Below, piece after piece: positions 1 through 6,763 of a DNA stretch of 13,309 nt (within the stretch, counting starts at the first letter, position 1; every line of letters begins with the position of its first letter). The stretch comes from Actinomycetes bacterium. GTDB taxonomy: Bacteria > Actinomycetota > Acidimicrobiia > Acidimicrobiales > JAMCPL01. The notes beneath the pieces are model-generated. The model saw only the letters and a list, made by a program, of their open reading frames with translations, did not search any database and was not told the DNA's origin. The translations under genes and the position numbers were made by a program. The stretch lies in contig JAJZWK010000036.1 of the NCBI GenBank assembly GCA_021846725.1, positions 1-13,309 of the forward strand. Direction: 5' to 3'.

Positions 1-1
1 G

Positions 2-739
2 ACCTCTTGGCAAATTCCATGGATCCACTCTGTATTCGGCAATGCTGCTGCAGTAGGAAGTGGCATAGCCGCTGCATTACGCGTAAAAGGAAGAGAGGAT
101 ATACGTGTCGTCGCTCAAGCTGGTGATGGCGGAACTGTGGATATAGGTATAGGATGCCTATCCGGCATGCTCGAGCGCAACGACGACGTACTCTTTATCT
201 GCTACGACAACGAAGCATACATGAACACCGGAGTACAGCGTTCGGGATCCACCCCTCCAGCAGCAAGAACGGCTACTACCGAGGCAATAGGGCCTCAACC
301 GGGTAACAGATGGGGACAGGGCAAGAAAATGCCTCTTATAGCGATGGCTCACGAGATACCCTACGTGGCTACAGCTACTGTAGCCGAACTGCACGACTTA
401 GAGTACAAGATAGAAAAAGCAATGTCATTCCGAGGTGCTCGCTATGTTCACATATTAGTACCCTGCCCGCTGGGCTGGGGTAGTGAACCAGCCAATACTA
501 TAAGAATTGCAAGACTGGCAAAGGAGACAGGAGTATTCCCAGTATTCGAAGCAGAACATGGAGAGGTAACCGGATCATCCAAAATCAGATCACGAGTACC
601 AGTAGAAGAATATCTCATGTTGCAACGTAGGTATGCTCATCTATTCAAGCCGTCCAGACGAGATGATGTCATTGAGAAGATACAAGAAGAGGCTGACCGG
701 AACATACGGCGTTTCAACCTACTTGATGAGGAGATCTGA
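2..739 (+). CDS. porB: Pyruvate/2-oxoacid:ferredoxin oxidoreductase beta subunit, 5' end missing
   Basis: The reading frame is open from base 2 and gives 245 residues up to the TGA at 737-739; the true start lies upstream of the window. This subunit binds thiamine diphosphate in the cytoplasmic enzyme that oxidatively decarboxylates pyruvate (or a related 2-oxoacid) to acetyl-CoA with ferredoxin, or runs in reverse. The TPP/Mg signature is visible: AGDGG at in-window residues 40-44, followed by DNEAYMNTG at 69-77. The segments IPWIHSVFGNAAAVGSG and QRSGSTP, and the C-terminal stretch around VPCPLGWG, are typical of PorB. The N-terminal cluster cysteines would be upstream and cannot be seen. 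The next gene starts 2 nt after the stop, so the two are almost certainly co-transcribed; porA is expected upstream. Substrate (pyruvate versus another 2-oxoacid) cannot be settled from this fragment. Confidence 0.92.
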   Translation, partial: TSWQIPWIHSVFGNAAAVGSGIAAALRVKGREDIRVVAQAGDGGTVDIGIGCLSGMLERNDDVLFICYDNEAYMNTGVQRSGSTPPAARTATTEAIGPQPGNRWGQGKKMPLIAMAHEIPYVATATVAELHDLEYKIEKAMSFRGARYVHILVPCPLGWGSEPANTIRIARLAKETGVFPVFEAEHGEVTGSSKIRSRVPVEEYLMLQRRYAHLFKPSRRDDVIEKIQEEADRNIRRFNLLDEEI

Positions 740-741
740 GA

Positions 742-2403
742 TTGGATAGACCTTTTGCTATCACCCTGCAACCAGGATCAAGCCGTGCCAACAAGACCGG
801 TAGCTGGCGAACTGAACGACCAGTCTATGTCGATCTGCTTCCACCATGCAACGATGCCTGTCCCGCCGGAGAGAATATCCAAGGATGGCTCTACCACGCC
901 GAAGAGAGGGGATATGAAAATGCGTGGAGAACTATAATGGTAGACAATCCCTTCCCTGCCATAATGGGAAGAGTCTGCTACCATAATTGTGAGACCTCCT
1001 GTAACCGGGGAAAGCTGGATGAAGCTGTAGGTATTAACGCTGTAGAGCGCTTCCTTGGCGACATCGCACTGGAATCAGCTTGGTCAATTTCTACGCATTC
1101 GGAGGTGCCCCCCAGTGGCCCCTTATCCTCTACGGGCAAGCCTGCAACCGGAAAGAGGGTACTTGTGGTCGGTGCTGGCCCTGCAGGTCTCTCAGCAGCT
1201 TACCATCTTAAAATTTTGGGTAACGACGTATCTGTTTACGAAGCATCTGGCCATCTTGGTGGAATGATGCGTTTTGGAATACCAGCTTACAGACTGCCTC
1301 GTGACATTTTGGACAGAGAGATCAAGCGCATAGTAGACCTCGGTATAGATATCGAACTCAATCATAAGGTGACCGATCTTCTAGCTGAGATGAAAGCAGG
1401 TAATTACGATGCAGTGTTTTTGGCAACCGGTGCAGAAATTGCCAGAAATGCATATATACCGGCAGGTGATTCTTCTCGTATTATCGATGCACTTTCACTT
1501 CTGCGATCGGCTCAGGATATGGAGAGTCCCCAACTCGGCAGATCAGTGGTGGTCTACGGAGGCGGCAATACAGCTATGGATGCAGCACGAACCGCTAAGC
1601 GCCTTGGTGCGTCAGAAGCTATAGTAGTATATCGTCGTACAAGAGATAAGATGCCAGCTCACGATATAGAGGTAGAAGATGCTGTCGAAGAGGGAGTAAA
1701 GATGCGGTGGCTATCTACTATAAATAAAGTAACCGAAGGAAAGCTTCTGCTGGAAAAAATGGAACTGGACGAGACTGGCTTCCCTCAGCCAACCGGAGAG
1801 TACGACGAGCTTGCCGCTGACAGTGTCGTCCTCGCTCTTGGCGAAGAAGCTGATCTCTCCCTTCTTGAGAATATAGACGGTATCGAGATAAACAATGGGG
1901 TAGTACAGGTCAATTCAGCAATGATGACAGGGCATCCTGCTATCTTTGCCGGAGGTGATATAGCTCAAAAAGAGCGAACGGTTACCGCCGCCATAGGAAA
2001 TGGTAAAAAAGCAGCCCGAAATATAGACGCATGGCTGAGAGGCATAACTTCACCAGATAGTAGCAGGCATCCACTGGCTGATTGGTCGCGCCTAAATACA
2101 TGGTACTATTCCGATGCTCCCGCAACACTGCGACCCAAACTAGACTTGGTACGGCGCCAATCCACCTTTGATGAGGTGGTGATAGGACTAGATGAGAGCG
2201 ATGCCCTGTTCGAGGCACGCCGATGCATGTCATGTGGAAATTGTTTCGAATGTGATAATTGTTATGGAGTCTGTCCAGACAATGCAGTAATCAAGCTCGG
2301 TCCGGGTATGCGATACGAATTCGACTACGACTACTGCAAGGGATGCGGCATATGCGCAACGGAGTGCCCGTGCGGTGCAATCGATATGCTCCCTGAAGAT
2401 TAG
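742..2403 (+). CDS. GltD/NfnB-like FAD-NAD(P) oxidoreductase fused to a PorD-like 2x[4Fe-4S] ferredoxin domain
   Basis: This 553-residue protein starts at TTG 742, behind a GAGGAG eight bases upstream. Domains in order: an N-terminal Fe-S/helical domain with Cys 36, 40, 79, 83 and 87 (motifs CNDACPAG and GRVCYHNCE); an FAD Rossmann motif VVGAGPAG at about 142-149; an NAD(P)-binding fold with VYGGGNTAMDAART at 271-284; the family end motif FAGGDI at 402-407; and a C-terminal ferredoxin with CMSCGNCFECDNCYGVCP (C495-C511) and CKGCGICATECPCGAI (C532-C544). The first part is the architecture of the glutamate synthase small subunit and NfnB; the last about 60 residues match the delta (PorD) subunit of 2-oxoacid:ferredoxin oxidoreductases. 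Because porB ends 2 nt upstream, the likely role (inference) is to pass electrons between the Por complex and NAD(P)H, in either direction. Lengths of both halves are normal and no frame disruption is seen. Confidence 0.85.
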   Translation: MDRPFAITLQPGSSRANKTGSWRTERPVYVDLLPPCNDACPAGENIQGWLYHAEERGYENAWRTIMVDNPFPAIMGRVCYHNCETSCNRGKLDEAVGINAVERFLGDIALESAWSISTHSEVPPSGPLSSTGKPATGKRVLVVGAGPAGLSAAYHLKILGNDVSVYEASGHLGGMMRFGIPAYRLPRDILDREIKRIVDLGIDIELNHKVTDLLAEMKAGNYDAVFLATGAEIARNAYIPAGDSSRIIDALSLLRSAQDMESPQLGRSVVVYGGGNTAMDAARTAKRLGASEAIVVYRRTRDKMPAHDIEVEDAVEEGVKMRWLSTINKVTEGKLLLEKMELDETGFPQPTGEYDELAADSVVLALGEEADLSLLENIDGIEINNGVVQVNSAMMTGHPAIFAGGDIAQKERTVTAAIGNGKKAARNIDAWLRGITSPDSSRHPLADWSRLNTWYYSDAPATLRPKLDLVRRQSTFDEVVIGLDESDALFEARRCMSCGNCFECDNCYGVCPDNAVIKLGPGMRYEFDYDYCKGCGICATECPCGAIDMLPED

Positions 2404-2429
2404 TACGTACGTAATATACGTACGTACTA
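2401..2429. repeat. Perfect palindrome at the end of the por-linked operon
   Basis: TAGTACGTACGTA (2401-2413) and its exact reverse complement TACGTACGTACTA (2417-2429) are separated by ATA. The left arm begins with the TAG stop codon of the preceding gene. As RNA it would form a 13-bp hairpin, but no T-tract follows, so it is not a textbook intrinsic terminator. It could be an mRNA-end stabilising hairpin, a weak bidirectional terminator or a protein-binding palindrome. Confidence 0.7.
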
Positions 2430-2460
2430 ACGCCAAATTCCTGGTGTAAATACGATGTAA

Positions 2461-2553
2461 ATATCACCCATGAAAGTAGGTGTTTTCCCCGTTGCAATAC
2501 ATGCAAAATGGATACATAATAAAATCAATGGATAGTGCGTTCTTGGGTGATAT
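2461..2553. repeat. 10-bp inverted repeat flanking a candidate promoter
   Basis: ATATCACCCA at 2461-2470 recurs inverted as TGGGTGATAT at 2544-2553. The two arms bracket the candidate promoter at 2492-2520. Just upstream is a direct repeat TGTAAATA at 2445-2452 and 2456-2463, 11 bp apart. These are directly visible; a regulatory role is inference. Confidence 0.4.
2492..2520 (+). promoter_or_regulatory. Candidate sigma-70-type promoter for the adk-like gene
   Basis: TTGCAA (2492-2497), a 17-nt spacer, then CATAAT (2515-2520), close to the consensus -35 and -10. Transcription would begin near 2527 and give a leader of about 150 nt before the ATG at 2677. Its presence suggests the adk-like gene is not simply the tail of the por transcript. 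Confidence 0.4.
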
Positions 2554-2676
2554 CATTGTTCAGAGTAGCAGGCAAAGGTCATCCACGCTCCTCTATCCTG
2601 ACCGTAAAGGCAGTGCATCCTGGTTGGGCATGGGAACTCCTGATTAGGAATGGAAACATGAGAAAGGAGCTTGCAG

Positions 2677-3609
2677 ATGATAGAGGGAGACAGCCACGAA
2701 AGCCACGTACCGACACTACCGGTCATAGGCCATTGGCTGGGAAACGAGAAAGTTGGGGATAAAGGGGGCGAACGGATGGACAGTAAGAGAGGAACTGGAC
2801 AGCTAGGTAGCCGGGGAGAAACTTGGCAGACAAACAACCGGATAGATAACGACCATGAGAGCAAGAAAGTGGCATACCCATTCAAAGGGGAGAAACCTCT
2901 TGTTGTCGTCCTTATGGGCTATCCGGGATCTGGCAAACAAATACACGCAGAGAACATCGCTCGTAGGCTGAGCCTGCCTCACATATCCATGGGCGGGATA
3001 CTGAAAAGGGTTTCAGCTATGGATTCACGCATTGCCGATATCGCTGCACGCCACCGACAGGTAGGTGCATTATTGCCAGATGAACTAGTCATTGACGTAC
3101 TCGCTGAAGCACTCTCAGAAGACCACAATCCCAATGGATTTGTTCTGCAAGGCTTTCCAAGGACACTTCGCCAAGCCGAAGCACTGAACGAACTAACCGG
3201 CACATATGATATCGGACTCATACTGAACTTGGTAATACCGCGACCGGTGCTAGTACACAGACTACTTGCACGCAGGAGTTGCCAAGAGTGCGGAATGCCT
3301 TACGGAGTTGTCGGCGAAACGATCATACCGGCACGATGCAACTACTGTGGAGGAAAGATATCGCCCATAGAAGGATATACCGTCAAGTCTCTTCACGATA
3401 GGCTGGCTCATTACGATCATCTATTCAAGCCGGTCATTACCAGGCTCGCCTCTATCCATCCGTTCGTATCCGTAGATGGTGTCGGTCTACCAGAATCTAT
3501 ATCGGCACGTCTCACCAGGGCAGTAGCAGCACATCTTGGACATCCATCCATATCGGAGAGTAGCACTACCGTTAACCGCAACACTTCGCTAGAACAGGCA
3601 GGAGCATGA
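2677..3609 (+). CDS. Divergent adenylate kinase homologue with N-terminal extension
   Basis: The 310-residue frame starts at ATG 2677 with AGGAG seven bases upstream; TTG 2671 is too close to that site, and ATG 2776 is a possible later start. Residues 1-72 are a hydrophilic extension not usual in this family. The kinase core follows: P-loop GYPGSGKQ (81-88), AMP-site segment SMGGILK (104-110), GFPRTLRQAEAL (159-170), and a zinc-type LID with C202/C205 and C221/C224. Known adenylate kinases have GxPGxGKGT, STGDMLR and an R-x-D-D in the LID; here these read GKQI, SMGG and PIEG, while the GFPRT arginine and LID cysteines are kept. It is therefore a paralogue that may use a different nucleotide, be weakly active, or act as a nucleotide sensor. 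The housekeeping adk is probably elsewhere. It is 19 nt upstream of a zinc-ribbon gene. Confidence 0.8.
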   Translation: MIEGDSHESHVPTLPVIGHWLGNEKVGDKGGERMDSKRGTGQLGSRGETWQTNNRIDNDHESKKVAYPFKGEKPLVVVLMGYPGSGKQIHAENIARRLSLPHISMGGILKRVSAMDSRIADIAARHRQVGALLPDELVIDVLAEALSEDHNPNGFVLQGFPRTLRQAEALNELTGTYDIGLILNLVIPRPVLVHRLLARRSCQECGMPYGVVGETIIPARCNYCGGKISPIEGYTVKSLHDRLAHYDHLFKPVITRLASIHPFVSVDGVGLPESISARLTRAVAAHLGHPSISESSTTVNRNTSLEQAGA

Positions 3610-3628
3610 GAGGAGTATCAAACATAAC

Positions 3629-3835
3629 ATGAAACTGGCATTCAGTTGCCCGGCATGTGGCAAAGATGACTTCGAGATCGTTCGCAGTAACGATGATAAA
3701 ATCAATTTCCTCTGCACCAACTGTGGCGCATGCTGGCATCAATGGGCTGGATACCTAATCCGTGTCAGCGAGCTGAACGGCTGCAACGGATGTGACCATC
3801 AATATCCATGTGTAGCTCCGGTAAAAACAGCCTGA
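3629..3835 (+). CDS. Small cysteine-rich zinc-ribbon protein
   Basis: A 68-residue protein starting at ATG 3629, 19 nt after the adk-like stop. An AGGAG at 3611-3615 lies 13 nt upstream, longer than ideal. It holds CPACG (C7, C10) and CTNCGACWH (C29, C32, C35), a classic zinc-ribbon arrangement, and a second cluster GCNGCDHQYPC (C52, C55, C61). I do not recognise a family. The cysteine spacing is real evidence of coding, and the tight spacing suggests co-transcription with the adk-like gene. Nucleic-acid binding or a metal-binding accessory role are both possible. Its last codons (AAACAGCCTGAG) belong to a repeat that recurs downstream. Confidence 0.65.
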   Translation: MKLAFSCPACGKDDFEIVRSNDDKINFLCTNCGACWHQWAGYLIRVSELNGCNGCDHQYPCVAPVKTA

Positions 3836-4017
3836 GCTGATCATGGGAGCAGTCTACCTTGTCTCTACCTTGTCTGCCCGTATTGCTTGTCTGCCCGTAT
3901 TGCCCAGTCCACTCCAAAGTAGCCTGAGCCAATCATGGGAATAGCATACCTTTCCTGTCTGTATGGTCCATTCCAGGTCAAAACAGCCTGAGTCGATCTG
4001 AGTCAATCTGAGTAACG
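3829..4017. repeat. Degenerate AGCCTGAG repeat family
   Basis: AGCCTGAGCTGATCATGGGA at 3829 recurs as AGCCTGAGCCAATCATGGGA at 3921-3940, and a shorter copy AGCCTGAGTCGATC sits at 3985-3998. The last runs into a 10-bp tandem of CTGAGTCRAT (3988, 3998, 4008). The first copy overlaps the 3' end and stop codon of the zinc-ribbon gene. Confidence 0.6.
3854..3903. repeat. Two adjoining short tandem duplications (11 bp and 17 bp)
   Basis: CTACCTTGTCT is repeated exactly at 3854-3864 and 3865-3875. TTGTCTGCCCGTATTGC is repeated exactly at 3870-3886 and 3887-3903. The perfect identity suggests recent slippage. Confidence 0.8.
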
Positions 4018-4179
4018 GTCTTATACACGAAAGACAGGATAGAAAATATTTAGATACTTAGAGGTTTGAGAGGATCAGCGGACATTCTCCGAATGCCCGT
4101 ATTTTCGCTCCTCCATCCTGCTCATTTCCCCTACGTCTTGCTCATTTCCAAAGAATCAGTAATACAAAAATGGCACAAG

Positions 4180-4210
4180 GCACCCAAGAGCAAGGGGTGC
4201 AAGTTGCTCT
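4180..4210. promoter_or_regulatory. Overlapping, mutually exclusive hairpins
   Basis: GCACCC (4180-4185) pairs with GGGTGC (4195-4200); the alternative AGAGCAA (4187-4193) pairs with TTGCTCT (4204-4210). The two stems interlock, so only one can form. No T-tract follows on either strand. This may be a transcription-end region between convergent genes or chance. Confidence 0.3.
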
Positions 4211-4303
4211 ATAAGGTACCTCATGCCACATATAATTATACATTACAACGAAACCCTTCCGTTAGCAGTCAGTTGCTGGTCAGTTGCCGAGAAGGGTTCG
4301 AAG

Positions 4304-4333
4304 CTGATACTGATACTGATACTGCAACTGCAT
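4304..4333. repeat. Hexamer tandem repeat CTGATA/CTGCAW
   Basis: CTGATA occurs three times in tandem from 4304 to 4321, followed by CTGCAA and CTGCAT. Just upstream GTCAGTTGC is repeated with an 11-bp period (4268-4276, 4279-4287). Confidence 0.65.
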
Positions 4334-4386
4334 AATACACGGCATAGGCTCATGCAGCTACAGCATGTTTTCTACTCGGTAGCCAC

Positions 4387-4983
4387 CTATGCAGCCGCTC
4401 CAGTACTAGTTGAGCTACTTGAGGAGGAGGTAGAGCTGGATGCATGTGTCGAAATGCCTACTTTCTTCCCAAGTTTGAGCCCACTTAAAGGCAGTATCAC
4501 TGTAGCATGTCCAGAACTCTCCATGAGCACTACCCGTGCGCCATCTTTGAGTGCTGCCTTGCGAGGCTCATGAGTAGTCGAGCTGATTGATGCAGTAAAC
4601 GACTGCCCGTCAATACGCTTGATGGTAATAGAGGTAGCCGATAGTGCCGTCACGGTGCCCCTTTCTATTTCGACCACCTTGTCACCACTCTTCGTGTGCA
4701 AGGTTACCTGGACTCCAATAGCATGGCGTGCCATTTTGGCTGCATGGGAAAGTTCGCGATGCAATATGCCTTTCATCAAACTACGATGATGCGCCTTTGA
4801 ACCATGATGAGTGCCCTTGGCATGTGTAGATCCCGGAGCTACCGTAGTGCTTGTCGGAGCAGGGGGCTGGGTAGAGGAGGTTAAAGCAAATGCCCCTCCT
4901 GCCACTCCTGCAACGGCCAGTACACCAACGATTGTTCCGATCGCTACGCTCTTGGTGATATGTCTTTTTAGCTTATCTTTCAT
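4387..4983 (-). CDS. Exported or membrane-anchored protein with a DUF5666-like beta domain
   Basis: This 198-residue protein starts at ATG 4983 with AGGAG about seven bases upstream on the minus strand. A positively charged N-terminus (MKDKLKRHITK) and a hydrophobic segment at about 12-34 act as a signal peptide or anchor. Residues 35-70 are rich in Thr, Pro, Ser and His. Residues about 105-165 form a compact beta-rich region (GTVTALSATSITIKRIDGQSF is its first strand pair, then GARVVL and HATVILPL) that resembles the small repeat domains annotated DUF5666. The tail (182-195) is nearly pure Ser/Thr. The likely location is the outer face of the membrane or cell wall; function is unknown. It is downstream of the MDR gene on the same strand, 155 nt away, and has its own promoter-like site. 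Confidence 0.75.
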   Translation of the reverse strand: MKDKLKRHITKSVAIGTIVGVLAVAGVAGGAFALTSSTQPPAPTSTTVAPGSTHAKGTHHGSKAHHRSLMKGILHRELSHAAKMARHAIGVQVTLHTKSGDKVVEIERGTVTALSATSITIKRIDGQSFTASISSTTHEPRKAALKDGARVVLMESSGHATVILPLSGLKLGKKVGISTHASSSTSSSSSSTSTGAAA

Positions 4984-5004
4984 ATTCTCTCCTTTCTTGT
5001 CGTA

Positions 5005-5038
5005 TTTAGTATTGCTATACGTTTAGTATTGCTATACG
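5005..5038. repeat. Perfect 17-bp tandem repeat in the promoter region
   Basis: TTTAGTATTGCTATACG occurs twice without a gap (5005-5021 and 5022-5038). On the minus strand each copy contains TATAGCAATACTAAA, so the duplication also doubles the -10-like hexamer TATAGC. Confidence 0.85.
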
Positions 5039-5042
5039 CCAA
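5014..5042 (-). promoter_or_regulatory. Candidate promoter of the exported-protein gene
   Basis: Read on the minus strand: TTGGCG (5042-5037), a spacer of exactly 17 nt, then TATAGC (5019-5014). Transcription would start near 5007 and leave a leader of about 25 nt containing the Shine-Dalgarno site. The spacer is precisely one unit of the tandem repeat. Confidence 0.45.
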
Positions 5043-5138
5043 GCTTCCACGGAGCATGTCTCCGGGCAAAACTTATCCATGTCGCTTAGTGCTATTTAAG
5101 TTATACACCCAAAAATCGGTAATACAATGAATTATTTG

Positions 5139-6293
5139 TTAGGGAATTATTATCAGTTTTCCTGCCTGCTCTCCTCTATGCAACCTCTCGAAAGCGCTTC
5201 TCGCGTCACCAAGGGGCGTTACACTGTCTACCTGCGGATATAGCCAACCCGCCGCAACCAGATTGACTAACGTACGAAGTTCATGGTAGGTGCCCATAGT
5301 AGAACCGGCAATTCTGATCTGACGCCAGAATATCCTCTGCAACATAGCCGGCGGGTTGCCACCACCCGTTGCACCTGAAACAACCACTATTCCATCAGGC
5401 TTGACCGAACGCAGACTCAGTTCCCATGTCGGCGCTCCTACGGTTTCAATCACTGCATCTACCCCACCTGATGTATATCTCTGAATTTCTCTAGCAGATT
5501 CCACAGAGGATTCAAATGCGGCAATGGCCCCCATCCTAAGCGCGTAATCTCGCTTTTCCTGGGTTCTGGCTGTGGCTATCACTCTTATACTGCCAAGTGC
5601 TGCCAACTGGATCGCTGCTACTGCCACGCCGCCGGTGGCACCATTAACCAGAATGGTATCCCCAGGAGATAACCTGGCTCGTCCGTACAGCATGTGGTAG
5701 GCGGTCAGATATGTCGTCGACAGGCTTGCAGCCGCCACAGGCGATACACCTTCGGGAAGCGTTATCAGATTGGCAATTGGCACAACAAACAGCTCAGCCA
5801 GCGTACCTTGATAGTTGCCTTCACTCAACAATGCCATATCATGACAGAGCAATTCATTCCCAGATCGACATGCCAAGCATGTTCCACACGATATAACGGG
5901 ATAAGCCACTACTTCTGTCCCGATAGGTGGAGCGCTAGGAGGAACTTCCTCTTGTCCGTAAGCAACTATCCTACCTGCTCCATCACAGCCCAGTACCTGC
6001 GGAGGGGAAATCGGCCTGGAGGATACCCCTTGGAGTGTCCAGAGGTCATGGTGATTCAGAGATGCTGCCTCCATCTTCACCAGCACCCACCCGGGAGGCA
6101 CTAACGGCTCGGGTAGCTCCCCTACAGTTAGATTCGCCAAGGGATCCGTGTCGTCTACTTTATTGAGTCTCTCTGCACTCTGGCCTGCAACGGCCTCCTC
6201 CCTTGCTCTATCGCTTTTTGGACTTTCCTGATCATTCTGTCTTGCCTGATCATTCTTTAGATTTTCAATACTCGAAAGATATACAGCCTTCAT
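5139..6293 (-). CDS. Medium-chain dehydrogenase/reductase, quinone-oxidoreductase-like with structural zinc lobe
   Basis: A 384-residue cytoplasmic MDR enzyme. The N-terminal GroES-like domain carries the four structural-zinc cysteines C136, C139, C142, C150. The cofactor fold carries NGATGGVAVAA (218-228), the quinone-oxidoreductase variant of the glycine motif. The catalytic-zinc ligands of alcohol dehydrogenases are missing: the positions read NHHD (80-83) and GCDGAG (102-107) instead of CGTD and GHE. NAD(P)H-dependent reduction of a quinone or enal is more likely than zinc-dependent alcohol oxidation (inference). Between the first strand (MKAVYL) and the usual LTVGELPEP there is an extra hydrophilic stretch at about 8-52. 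Its ATG overlaps the tadA stop by 4 nt (ATGA), so translation is probably coupled. Confidence 0.85.
   Translation of the reverse strand: MKAVYLSSIENLKNDQARQNDQESPKSDRAREEAVAGQSAERLNKVDDTDPLANLTVGELPEPLVPPGWVLVKMEAASLNHHDLWTLQGVSSRPISPPQVLGCDGAGRIVAYGQEEVPPSAPPIGTEVVAYPVISCGTCLACRSGNELLCHDMALLSEGNYQGTLAELFVVPIANLITLPEGVSPVAAASLSTTYLTAYHMLYGRARLSPGDTILVNGATGGVAVAAIQLAALGSIRVIATARTQEKRDYALRMGAIAAFESSVESAREIQRYTSGGVDAVIETVGAPTWELSLRSVKPDGIVVVSGATGGGNPPAMLQRIFWRQIRIAGSTMGTYHELRTLVNLVAAGWLYPQVDSVTPLGDARSAFERLHRGEQAGKLIIIP
6227..6256. repeat. 12-bp in-frame direct repeat in the MDR insertion
   Basis: CCTGATCATTCT occurs at 6227-6238 and 6245-6256 with an 18-bp period, encoding the repeated NDQ in KNDQARQNDQ near the N-terminus of the MDR protein. 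Confidence 0.75.
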
Positions 6294-6763
6294 GAACCAC
6301 TATTCCTTAATTCTGTAAAAAACCTTACTAATAGATCGCTGACTTCACCTGCGAGTAGGCCTTGCTCGACCTGCACCTGGTGATTAAGGCGTGGATCGTC
6401 ACACAAGTTGTACAGCGAGCCACAGGCACCTGCCTTTGGATCAGCTACAGCATAGACCAATCGCTTTACACGGCTCAGCACCAACGCACCCGCACACATA
6501 GGACATGGTTCCATGGTTACATATACCTCTACTCCCTCCAGACGCCACGTACCCAACGCAGCCGCCGCATCACGCAGCGCCAACATCTCAGCGTGAGCCG
6601 ATGGGTCGGCAGTTTTCTCCCTCTCGTTGTATCTCTCTGCAAGTACGTTCCCATTCAATGCCACTACCGCACCTACCGGCACTTCCCCGACATCTACTGC
6701 CCGTTTAGCTTGCTCAAAAGCCAACTTCATCATCTTCAAGTCGACATGAGTAAAATCATTCAT
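6290..6763 (-). CDS. tadA: tRNA-specific adenosine deaminase
   Basis: A 157-residue zinc deaminase that converts A34 to inosine in tRNA-Arg(ACG). The active-site motifs are intact: HAE (H57, E59 as proton shuttle) and PCPMC (C87, C90 as zinc ligands), in the usual frame of VPVGAVV and DPKAGACGSLYNL. Length is normal. ATG 6763 is the first start, but it has no ribosome site and overlaps a TATAAT hexamer; Met11 or Met12 (MMKLAFEQAKRA) align with the start of many short TadA proteins and could be the real start. It overlaps the MDR gene by 4 nt. Confidence 0.93.
   Translation of the reverse strand: MNDFTHVDLKMMKLAFEQAKRAVDVGEVPVGAVVALNGNVLAERYNEREKTADPSAHAEMLALRDAAAALGTWRLEGVEVYVTMEPCPMCAGALVLSRVKRLVYAVADPKAGACGSLYNLCDDPRLNHQVQVEQGLLAGEVSDLLVRFFTELRNSGS

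Larger units (their letters stand above)
3836..4386. other. Non-coding, repeat-rich stretch between convergent genes
   Basis: I see no convincing gene in these 551 bases between the + strand zinc-ribbon gene and the - strand exported-protein gene. The open frame at 4066-4335 has no ribosome site and unlikely composition. The stretch contains imperfect copies of a segment starting AGCCTGAG (3829, 3921, 3985), several perfect short tandem duplications, and a pair of overlapping hairpins at 4180-4210. Confidence 0.6.

Noticed and set aside
2535..2762. 75-codon + strand frame before and overlapping the adk-like gene
   Set aside because: It overlaps the well-supported kinase start in another frame, has no ribosome site and shows no recognisable motif.
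4293..4305. GGTTCGAAGC resembling a tRNA T-loop
   Set aside because: No acceptor, D or anticodon arms can be drawn around it.
4066..4335. 89-codon + strand frame in the repeat-rich gap
   Set aside because: TTG start without a ribosome site; its end simply translates the CTGATA hexamer repeats.
5048..5063. Hairpin CGGAG-CATGT-CTCCG as terminator of the MDR gene
   Set aside because: Only five base pairs, no T-tract, and it is nearer to the next gene's promoter than to the MDR stop.
5139..6293. Zinc-dependent alcohol dehydrogenase
   Set aside because: Only the structural zinc cysteines are present; catalytic zinc ligands are replaced (NHHD, GCDGAG).
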